From Rhodotorula mucilaginosa (taxonomy: Eukaryota; Basidiomycota; Microbotryomycetes; Sporidiobolales; Sporidiobolaceae): a DNA stretch of 64,000 nt. Positions 35,572 through 45,939 of this stretch are shown in pieces. Where the stretch lies: the NCBI GenBank assembly GCA_034406715.1, contig CP137864.1, positions 2,108,001-2,172,000 on the forward strand, in the 5' to 3' direction. The position numbers and the translations under genes were made by a program. Position 1 is the stretch's first letter, and each line of letters starts with the position of its first letter. The notes below the pieces were generated by a model. The model saw only the letters and a program-made list of their open reading frames with translations, made no database searches and was not told where the DNA came from.

Positions 35572-38314
35572 ATGCTCACCGGCGTTGTACTCGCCGCTCT
35601 CGCCGCGACGGCCGCTCAGGCGCTTCCGTCGAAGCCCGTTGCGTCTCCGCTCAGCAAGCTAGAGTTGCACAAGCGCTATGTCGACACGCGCTTCCCCTAC
35701 ACTGGACCCGCCGTGCCGATCGGAGACTGGGTGTGTTTCTCCGCCTCGTCCGCAATCCTGCGCTCGCCAGCGCTCACAGCATCTACGGCCCCATCTCGCA
35801 GCTTGACCAGACCGTGCAGGGCAACGGCAAAGGCTATGAGCGCCTGTACAAGGACCCGGCTGTCCTTCCGGCTCCGAACATGTCGGTCCTCGACGTAACT
35901 AACAACATCAACGTCATCTCGACCTCGTTCCTTCCGAACGGCATCAACATTCACTTTCAGACGCCTTACGGTATCGGCAGTGACCCGGTCGTTCGCTGGG
36001 GCTACAGCGCCGACGCGCTGAACTGCAACGCAACGGGAACGACATCGTCTTACGATCGCACGCCTCCGTGCTCGATGATGCTCGCCACGCAATGCTCGAG
36101 CTTCTTTCACAATGTCGAAATCCCCGAGTGAGTCCTGCAGAGTGCGATTGACGTGCCGAGACCTGACGCTCTTCTTTCGCCATGACACTCTTCTTTTCCC
36201 ACGCAGCATCGAACCAGGCTCGACGATTTACTACTCGATCCCCGGCGGCAACGGCACTCGGCCGTCCGATGTCTTGACCGTCAAGACCGCTCTGAAGCCT
36301 GGTGATGACACTTTGCCAACTCGAAGGCTGATTGGACGCGACGGAGACTGAGAGCCGGCAACTTCCTTCCAGGCTGCGACACCGAGTTCGAGGTTCTCGT
36401 CTTGAACGACATGGGCTACACGAACGCGCACGGTACGAAGGAATACCTGCGGCGCCATGCTCAGGAAGGCGCCGCGTTCGCCTGGCACGGAGGCGATATC
36501 AGCTGTGCGTGTTCTCCGAAGACTTCCCTGATGACGTTTCAGACGGCCATATCGACGCCTTTGAGGGCCATACTAACGGTGCATTCGCCCGTACTGACGC
36601 TCTTTCATGTGGTGTGGCGTTGCAGATGCCGATGACTGGTATGAGGGGATCTTGCCGGCACGTTTCGAGTGTTTCCAACATAATATGTCTGCAAAGCCAC
36701 TAACGCCCACTTTTCTGATGCAGTGCGAGCCGACATGGGACGTATGCGTCGACGGTAGTCACACGGAGCTGCCGGGCCCGGCGCCGGTCCCGGCCGAATA
36801 TCTCTCGCCTCTTCCGGCTGGAGAGCCCGCAAACCAAGGCGGCCCGTGAGTACGGCATCTCCTCGCGTGTCGGAACTTTCTGACCTCTCCTGTCCCCTCA
36901 GTCGTGGCGGCGACATTGCTCAGGTTTACGAAAACAACTGGGACCTTTGGCAGAACTGGATGAACGATGTCTCGAAGATCATCCCTTACCAGTAAGCGTT
37001 GCGAGATCTTGCGGAAAGTCACATAGCTTGACATTTTCTCTCGCCATAGGGTCACCCCGGGCAACCACGAGGTGAGTTTGTGGTTCTGACTGCTTCCGCG
37101 ACTTTGCTGACCAGTATCCGGCCGCAATAGGCTAGCTGTGCCGAGTTCGACGGTCCGCAGAACCAGCTCACGGCACTTCTCGTCAACAACGACACCAGCT
37201 ACAACGCCACTTCGCCGACTTCAAACTTGACGTACTACGCCTGCCCGGAGTCGCAGCGAAACTTTACGGCGTACAACCACCGCTTCTTCATGAACGGTGA
37301 AAAGTCGAACGGCCGCGGAAACCATTGGTACTCGTTCGATTACGGCCTCGCGCACTTTGTCTCGTTCAGTGGCGAGACCGACTACTACAAGTCAGTGCCG
37401 CTTTTTGAGCGTATCTCGCATGCTTGCTGACGGTAAGCCTGCACAGCTCGCCGGAAAAGCCCTTCATCGCCGTCACCAAGGGCAACACCTCGCTCCCGAG
37501 CGAGGCCGCGACTTTCGCCACCAACTCGGGTCCTTTCGGCTACATAAAAAACAACAACTACACAAACAACGCGGCATACGAGCAGATCCAGTGGCTCAAG
37601 AACGACCTCGCGAACGTCGACCGGTCGAAGACTCCGTGGATTTTCGCGATGTCGCACCGTCCGATGTGTGCGTCTTCGCCTTACGGGAATTACTCTTCGG
37701 TCCACGGACTGACGCACAAGCTGTTCCTTGTGCAGACTCCTCGGAAGTTTCTGCCTACCAAGTCGCAATGCGGAACGCTTTCCAGCAGATCCTGCTGGAC
37801 GGAGGTGAGTTGTCCCACTTCGACTCAGAGAGTGCTGTATACTGTTTCCAAGCCTACGTACTCACATGTGTACACCTACGGGATTTCAGGAGTGGACGGT
37901 TACTTCGCGGGGTGAGCGTTCTCTCCCTCCTTCCCTCCTTTCTGCCTGCGCTGACTCGACGATGCTCTTGCGCTGACTCGCCGGTCTATCAGACACATTC
38001 ATTTTTATGAGCGCATGTATCCCATTATGGGGAACGGTCAGGTCGACCATGCGGCCGTCAAGGACAACCACACGTACATCGCGACCAAGGATTCGCTGAT
38101 TCACTTCGTCGAGGGCAACGCCGGCAACCTCGAGTCGCACCCGACTCTTGGCCCCGACCAGCCGATCCTTAATACCACTGCAGTCCTGAACGAGGTCGAT
38201 TTTGGCTTTGCGAGCCTCAGGATCCACAACCGGACGACGGCGACGTACAGCTTCATCAAGGGCGTCGACGGTTCCGTCGGTGACTATGTCACTATGATCA
38301 AGCCCTCGAACTAG
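35572..38314 (+). CDS. Secreted purple acid phosphatase (metallophosphoesterase)
   Basis: Extracellular or wall-bound dinuclear metal phosphatase for phosphate scavenging. A signal peptide (MLTGVVLAALAATAAQALP) starts at 35572. It is split into roughly a dozen short exons. A fibronectin-like N-domain (FLPNGINIHFQTPYG, DPVVRWGYSADALNC) precedes the catalytic domain. The metal-ligand motifs occur in order: LVLNDMGYT near 36400, HGGDIS plus YADDWYEG across the intron at about 36505-36620, TPGNHE at about 37055-37070, MSHRPM at about 37650-37665, and AGHIHFYERMYP rebuilt across the intron at about 37914-37991. Several N-glycosylation sequons are present (NNDTSYNATS, SNLTYY). It lies between SMC4 and SMC2. 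Confidence 0.9.
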
Positions 38315-38827
38315 ATTCCCCTGTCACCCTGAGCTCTTGTCGGCCTCTAGAGTCGGTCTCGAAAAAGAAGAGAAGCTGTGCCTGTTCCCTCGGTCTTTTT
38401 TCTTTTCCCCCCTCATTTCGTTGTAGCGCCCGTTTGCCAATCAGAATACCGAAGCCCTTCCTTGGCAAAAGTTCCTCACCTTCGGAGATGCTCGTAGCAA
38501 GAGTGTGTCTGTGGACGGAGTTGCTCTGCCATTAGAGATCAAGTCTGCGACCCGCCAAAGCTCACCATCTTCGTGCACGAAGTTCGCGCAATCTCGTTCG
38601 AAGGTGCGACTAAGCAGCTGCGAATACTGACAACAGCACATGTAGCCACGAATAACATAGGGCAACACTCGCCTGCTGACGAATGAACCGCCGGCGCTCC
38701 GCGACGAAATGAAGAATTCGCACGACACGGTCACTTCGTCGCGAGCACAATATTGCAGAAGAGCTTGATAATGAAACAACATTGGGGTGAAAAACGAAAG
38801 AGAAGACTGGAACGCCTATACCTGGCC
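38315..38827. other. Convergent intergenic between acid phosphatase and SMC2
   Basis: These 513 bp lie between two convergent 3' ends. No coding, RNA or repeat feature is supported. T-rich runs at about 38395-38412 may belong to 3' processing. Confidence 0.55.
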
Positions 38828-41800
38828 TCACTTGCCGACCCTGCCTTCGCCACTGGGCCGACCACCGCGCGGGTTGGCGTTCTCCTTGTCGTACAGACCG
38901 GACGCAGATCGCTGACTTGTTCGCTCGACAACACTCGTGCCGTCGCGGAAACGAGCGCGGAAGAGTACTGCGAGTCGGGTGGATTTCAGTTTTTGCCCGC
39001 GAATGGGAGATACGAGGTTCTGAGCACTGACCGTTCGCGTTCGAGAAGAGGCCATCCTTGAGCGAGACGACGATGAACTGGCTGCCCTTGAAGCGAGTTC
39101 GGAACAGCCGGCCGATGTTCTCAGCTGCGAAGGGAAGAAAGGCGGGTAAGAATCGCGCGCGGCTAGCCTAACCTGAAAATGGCGTACTGTGCGACATATC
39201 GAGAGCAGCGTCGACCTCGTCGAGGATATACATCGGCGCACTGTCGGAGGGAACCGTCGTCAGTACGCGGCTGGAGGTACGAAGGAAGGCAGCTCGCACT
39301 TACGGCTTGAACCGAAGAAGCGACATGATGAGCGACAAGGCGATCAGAGACCGCTGGCCGCCGGACAGCTCCGTCAAGCTCGCCTTCCAGACCGAACCGA
39401 GGCGGACTTTGACCTCCAAACCCTGCGTAACCTCCTTGCCTTCGAGCGGTTGCAACTTGCAAAAGTTGCCCGGCAACAGCTCGGCAAAGATGTTGCCGAA
39501 TTCGCTGGGGGACACCGTGTCAGTCTCCGCGATACTCAAAGCTGGCCAGATAGAGCTCACTTGTTGACCTTTTCCCACGTCTTTTCGAGAGTGTCCTTCT
39601 TGTGCTCGTCGAGGACGGCGACCGTCTCTTCGATTTTCGTCTTGTCCTTGACGACCTGCTTGTACATTGCGAGGAGATCCCGCTCCTTCTTCTCGACGCT
39701 GCTCGGCAATTGCAGGTCAGCTATAGCCCGAGAAAGTGGAAGGGACGGCATTGCGTCGTACCTGTCGATCATGCTCAAGACCTTGGGGTTGACCTTGCGC
39801 TTCATGGCCCGGTGGTTCTCCTCGAGCTGGCGGCACTTGTCCTTGGCGTTGCGCATATCGATGCCGGTAAAGTTGTACGGCGAGTTCTCCTTGCCGAAGG
39901 TCCTGCAGACGGGAGAGAGCAGAGTCAGTCTCAAAGAGGGCGATACAGAAAAATAAAAAAGCAGAAAGGCCAACGCACTGGCACTCGTCGGCGATCCACT
40001 CAAACTCGCTTTCTCGCTTGGCCACCTTGTCCGCCGCTTCCTTGGCTTCGCGTTTCGCCTTTTCGACGTCCTTGTCGATCTGCGCGATCTCGAGCTCGGA
40101 TTCGACAATGTCGCTGCGGCGACCGTTGATCGCCTCCTTGAGCGAGTCGAGTTCATCGTTGAAGCCCTTGAGCTTCTTGGTCTCCTCGTCGATCTGGCGC
40201 TGGATCTGCTGCAGTTCGTGTTGGCGCTGTTCGATTACGCCGTGTCCTTCTTGGACGGACTGGCGTAGCTTCTCGACTTGATTCCGAGCTTCGGCGAGGT
40301 CGACTCCGGCGGCGGCAATATCCTTCTGCATTTGTTCTGCGCGCCGTTTCGTGGTCAGCTACAATATATGTGAGAATAAGCGTGAAAGAAGAACCCATGC
40401 GTACCGTGTTCGAGCTCGTCCGTGAGCACCTCGTTGCGCAGGTTGTCGACGACCTCCTCGAGTTTGCTGGCTTCGGCCTTCTTCTTGACAATGTCGGCCT
40501 TGATCTGTTTGACTTTCGAGCCCTTGTCGTTCTGGAGCTCGGCCATCTCGCGCTCGATGCGCTTGACGTCCGCCGTCGCTTGCTTGTGCTTGCTCTTGGC
40601 GTCTTCGACCTTGGCTTGCAACTCGACGATGGTCGCTTTGAGCTTCTCGACTTCGCCGATGACCTACAGCACCGCGAGATGTCAGCATCTCACAAGCGAT
40701 GGTACTATGAAGCGAAGAGAACGTACTCGGGCGGCGTTGCTGTTCTGCATGGACTTCTCGAGGAGGTTGAGAGCGTGGGTCTTGGTGTCCAGTGCTTTCT
40801 TGAGGTCGACCGCACCCTTCGAACGCTCCAGCTGTTGGTCGATCTGAACGAGCGCATCTCGAGTCGCCGCGAGATCGCGCTCGAGTTTGCGGAGCTCCTG
40901 GACTTTAATGAGGACGCGATCGTTCGGAGCATTTCCTCCTCGCAATTCGGGCGAGGTGTCGTACACGTCGCCGTCGTAAGTCACGCATCGCATTCGGACT
41001 GCGGGATCATCCGTGCACCGCTTCGCGATCGCCTTGGTGGGCGCGATCAGGACGTTGCCGTAGACAAACTCGAGGGCTCGGGCAGCTCGCTGGTCGTAAC
41101 GGATCAGGTTCAACGCGAGCTCGGCACCGTGCCTCCTTGCAGCCGCGACACGGTTCTTGTCCGCGACATATGCCTGTAGGGTCGCGACCGGCAACAGGGT
41201 CGTCTTGGTCTTGATCGTCTTGGCTTTGACAAACGCCGCCACGATGCGGTCGTCCCGGACGGCGACGTTGTAGAGGCTCCCGCCGGCGGCGATCTCGAGT
41301 GCGGTGGCGGCAGGTTCGCTCGCAGCCGGGAGCTCGATCAGACTCGCGATCGTGCCAAACACGGCGGACCGGTCGAAGCCGGGATGCGGGTCGTCGGCGC
41401 GGAAATCGGTGCGGGCGATTTCCCGACGCTTGTTGTCGCGGCGCTGCATGATCAAGAGACGACGTCAGCAGGACGGCGCAGAGAAAAGGAATTCCGACAA
41501 TGTCGGCTGCCAGCTCACCTGTCGCAACTGCTCGAGGGTCTGCATCCGCTGCTCCCGCTCGCCTTCTAACCGCGCCTCCTCCGCCTCGTCGTACCCCGAC
41601 TCGCGCAACCGCGCCTCGAGGTCCTCCTTCTCCTTCCGAGCCTTGTCCACATTGCCGATCAAGCCCGCGCTCTCCGCCGCGGCCTTTTTCGCTTTCGGCT
41701 CCTTCTCCTTGAGCTCTTTCCGCAACGACTCGATCCGGTGTCCGCCGAGTTGCGCCTCCGTCTCGAGCGTACCGGCGAGCTCTTTCGCAGCGGCGAGTTG

Positions 41801-43448
41801 GCCGTCGTAGCCGGAAGATTTGGCGTCCTTCGAGAGACCCTTGCCGTACTCGATCGTTTGGAGCAGGTCCTCGGATTGGGAGAGCGAGCTGGTCAGCGCC
41901 TCGAGTTCGGCCTGTCGCTTCGCAAAGTTGTCGGCGTTCTTTGACGAGGTGGTCTCGCGCGATTTGCGTTGGCTAGTCAACTGCGAACAGGAGGTTCAAT
42001 CCAACGGGACTGGCAGCGATTCCTGGCGAAAAAGGTGGGCAGCCACTCACGTCCTTCTGCGCCTTTTGAAGTTCTGCGATGCGCGCCTCTTCTTCGGCAA
42101 TCTCACGCTCCTTGCCCTGCGCCTGCGTCTTGAGCTTGGCGATCTCCATGTCGAGCGCGTTGAGCTGCTTCTCCAGTCCCTGGACTTTTCCGCCCTTGGC
42201 GAGTTCCTGTCGTCCGTTCAGAAGTCAGCGGAGATTGACGGAGGGTTAAGTGTTGCTGCCGATATGGAAAGGAAAGACAACTCACCCGATCGCGCTGCTT
42301 CTCAATCTCGGTCATACTCTGCTCCATCTTCTTGATCTCTCCCTCCATCCGCTTCTTCGCCTCGCCGGCCTCCTTCTTCCGACCCTCTCCCTCGCGAATC
42401 GCCTCCTTGGCCTTTTCGACGCGCTTGTGGTCCTGAAGCCAGTCCCACGCGATGACGAGTTTGCCGAGCCGTTCGAGTTCGCTCGACGTCTTTTGGAACT
42501 CGAGAAAGACGCGCTTTTCCTCGCGGAGGCGGTCGAGTTTCGGAACGATCTCTTCCTTGAGGAGCGACTGGATCTCTTCGAGCTTCTTCTCTTTCTTGCT
42601 CATCGTCTTGACCGCCTTGTCCTTCTTCTCCTCGAACATCGAGGTTCCCGCCGCCTCCTCGATCATCGAGAGGATCTCGACGGGTCGCATGTTCAGGACT
42701 TTGGTGATCTTGCCTGCGAGATTCAGCCGGTCAGCCTAGGTGCCTCGTGCAACGGAGGAGAAACAGCTACGAACCCTGCATGATAAGAAAGTTTGGGTTG
42801 TTGATGTTGAGCTGCACGCTCTGGAACAGGTTCTGTACGGCTTGTTGCGTCGACCGGTGACCGCAGATGAGGTATTTGCTCTGACCGTTGACCGAGATCT
42901 GCGAACGAGAGGGCCCATTGTTCAATCGAGAATCGGGCAGAGTGGTCGCAACGGAAAAGGAAACGGAGCCGGGGACGGACCTGCCGCGTGACCGAGATCT
43001 CTGCCATCTTTTCGAATCCGACGGGCGACTGGGACTTGTCCGAGTTGTCAAAGACGATGGTGACGGAAGCGCGAGTGACGCCGGCCTGTCCTCGCTTGTA
43101 GATGAGGTCGAGCAAGTTGGCGGCGCGGACCTGCAATCCGAGAAGACGACGAACAGCAAGGAATGTCAGCTTCCTCCTCCGATCTGTCTTGGTGGCGCAC
43201 GGCACTCACAGTCGAGAGGTTGGTGATACCGAGCACGAAGCATATCGAGTCGAGGATGTTGGATTTGCCGGAACCGTTCCTGTGCAAGAATGGAGCGCCT
43301 CCTCAGTCTCTTTCGCGGCGAGCAGTCGGAGCTACGGCCTTCACACTCACAATCCAGTGATGGCGTTGAATGAGGGATCCCATCCTGCGATGCTCGTGCG
43401 GACGGGATAACTCTTGAAGCCGTCGAGGATGAGTTCAGTGATCCTCAT
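38828..43448 (-). CDS. SMC2: Condensin subunit SMC2
   Basis: ATPase partner of SMC4 in condensin. It is split into more than a dozen exons. The ATG at 43448 opens with [20 protein letters not shown]. The first intron lies just before Walker A ([16 protein letters not shown]). [49 protein letters not shown] and [20 protein letters not shown] follow, all SMC2 blocks. The hinge runs roughly 41400-40930 (IASLIELPA to [19 protein letters not shown]). The C-terminal head has signature [20 protein letters not shown] and Walker [18 protein letters not shown]. The last exon ends [20 protein letters not shown], a short basic tail. It converges on the acid phosphatase gene, and SMC4 lies just beyond that. 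Confidence 0.95.
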
Positions 43449-43842
43449 CGCGTCCGCTCCACGCCCTGCGAATGCACTCAGGTGAGGTCCACGCGCAAGA
43501 GTAACTCTGGACCTCTGTGACGCACCTCGAGCTGTCTAGAGGGAGTCAAGGCGTTCTCTCGGTTTGTTGTTGGATGAACGGATGTTGACCGACGGCGGAC
43601 ACTCGTCGTACAGCCGCAGAAGCGCCGATTCAGGCTTGCCGAGGCAGAGCAGTCGAGTATCGAGCTCCAGTAAGCGTCACCGGCAGCGAATCGGTCCAGT
43701 GAGAGCAAGTTGACGAACTCATCTCGCGCGTCTCTCAAAAGTCGCGCGGGTCGCGTCAAGAAAACATTTCCGCTGTTCATGTACACTTGCATGCATGCTT
43801 TAGGCGAGTACAACAAGCAGGAAATCGCGCGAACACTGCCCT
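43449..43842. other. Intergenic: SMC2 promoter region
   Basis: These 394 bp lie upstream of SMC2 and downstream of the next minus-strand gene. Several GCGCG-containing stretches occur near 43725-43760, but I do not assign them to a known factor. No gene is supported. Confidence 0.55.
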
Positions 43843-45580
43843 CTATACCCTGGGCGCCTGTTCCTTCCACCGAATCTTTTCCGTCGCCGGGATTTCCTCC
43901 GGAAACATGCGCTGCCCATCAAACATCTCGCGCGCCCTTTTGGCAGCTTCGCCCGACGCATAGACGACGTGACCCACCCTCGGTCCGTACTCAAACACGT
44001 GCCTCTGTTCGTGGAACTGCTGGATCCGGACTTCGACGGGGACGGGAGGCAACGGCGCGCCGGCGACGAACGGGGCTGGGAAGCTGCCGAATCCGATCAA
44101 GTCCTGAAGGAACGGCATGCTGGAGGCTGTGGCCGTCAGGAACGTCGTCGGCCCAGAGCTGAGATAGTATTTGAGGACGCTGGGCGTGATATCTGGAAGT
44201 CCGTGCAACCAGAATGACCTCGGCAGGTCTTTCGCTGACGAAGGGGTCGCAGAAGTTGGCGCAGAGGTCGTCGAATCGTGTTGGCCTGTTACTGAGCTCG
44301 GAGCGTTGTGCGCGGGTCCCGGAGCGGCTGCTGCTCCCGCGCTGACCGCCGCCCGAGTCGCACCGTTCGGTTGCGGCGCAGGAACCGCTTCGGCTCGTTT
44401 TGGCGTCTCGGGATCGACTGAAGCAGACGGCGTCGGGCGAGTTCGCAGCCTGATCCCCGATCGAGAGAGCACGCTCGCGGGCAGACGCGAGGCGCGACTA
44501 GTGGCAGTAGTTGAGCCTGAAGGGCCGGGCGTCCTCGAGGGCGCTGCGGTCTGCGTCGGCGTCTCCTTTGTTGAGTGAGGGATGTGTTGAGGCGAGTGGG
44601 GGAGAGCGGACTGAGAGGTAAGAGAAGCCGAAGATTGAGCCGCGGGTTGTAGGACGGGTGATTCCGTTGACGATGACGGGACAAAATCTGACTGATGGGG
44701 CGCTTTCGCCAGCAGCTGACCGGCGTCAACCTCCCGATCCGCGTTGTTGTCCGACATGGAAGGCGCAGCTTGCTCCGCCATCTCGGTATCGACGTCCTCG
44801 TAATCGGGCAGGTCGTCGTAATCGTGCAGGGGAGAATCCGAGAGGCGTTTAAGGCTCAAAATGGGCTCGGAATCGACGGGAGTCGCGTCTTCCGCTGCGA
44901 GACACGGGCGAGTCAGCAGTGAGACGGTAAAGATTCGGATCCTGCATGAGGAGAGGGTGTACCTTGAGCGAGATTGGCGGTTGCTGCGCTCTCGGCCTGG
45001 GTTTCGAGCTGTTCCAGCAAGGCGAGTTGTTCGTCGATCCATTCGGCGACAAAGGGAGCTGCAAAAGACGCGTCAGATTGCGGCACACAAGAAGAAGAAG
45101 ACGGGCGTCGAATCCGAGTTTCTTCTCACCATGTTTCGAGATGAGAAAGCGCTCTCGGTTGAGGCGGCAATCGACGGCGATGTCCAAGACGTGCCGGAGG
45201 TGCCAAAGATAGTCGCCCTCTTGTTGGCTCGGCGGCAGTTGTTCCAAGACGGCCTCGATCGCGCGACCGTTCTCCGTGTGCCTGCATGGTTGGGCGCCGC
45301 GCTCGAGGAGGAGACAGACGACGGCGAGCCTAAACTCGTATTCACGCGGGACGAGCAGCGCCTCCGCGAGGAGCGTGACGCGTAGGCTCGTGATGGCGTC
45401 GACGGGGACGTGGGGCGACGGCAGCGAGCTCTTCCAGTCGATTTCGTCCGGGTTCTCGTGCCAGACTTGCTGCTGCAGTTCATCCAACACGTCGCTGATG
45501 CTGCCGTAGGTGAAGCACTCGACGAGGCGGTCGGCGTCCGCCCGACGACGCAAGAATAGCTCTGAGCGCGTCGGCTTCAT
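43843..45580 (-). CDS. Uncharacterised protein with C-terminal RRM-like region
   Basis: Not recognised as a named family. Three exons: 45580-45130, 45058-44963 and 44894-43843, giving 532 residues from the ATG at 45580 (MKPTRSELFLRRRADADRLV). The N-terminal ~180 residues look folded and helical (ECFTYGSISDVLDELQQQVW, SLRVTLLAEALLVPREYEFR, WIDEQLALLEQLE). The middle is acidic then Ser/Thr/Pro/Ala-rich and disordered. The C-terminus (FWLHGLPDITPSVLKYYLSS, then GHVVYASGEAAKRAREMFDG) has the spacing of beta1-alpha1 and beta3-alpha2 of an RNA-recognition motif, but without clear RNP aromatic residues. It might be an RNA-processing factor; no function is claimed. Confidence 0.75.
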
Positions 45581-45939
45581 CTGGACTGTTGTGGACCCAT
45601 GTTGAGGAGAGAGGAGAGAGCTTGGTGGGGCCGACGCAGACGAGAGGACGAGTCTCCATGCATGGAATTCGCCAAGGCCTCTACAGCCTTTCTGCTCGAA
45701 CAGACGATACGCTCTGGCGAGTCTAAGCCTGATGAGAAACCCGGAATATAAAAAAGGGAAAGCCTGCTCTGGTGGTCTCGCATCGTGGGCCAAAAGCTTT
45801 CCCTCGACTCTTGCTGAGCAAGCGTCCCGTCAGGTCGTGCATCATACCTCAAACGAAACAGAGGCGACTTGCAAAGTATGCGTCGACCGACTCCTCGCCC
45901 GCCAGGATCCTACCTCGCCGCGCCTCTCCTCTTCCTCCT
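45581..45939. other. Intergenic between EED-like 3' end and RRM-like gene 5' end
   Basis: These 359 bp should hold the promoter of the RRM-like gene. No coding or RNA feature is supported. Confidence 0.55.
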
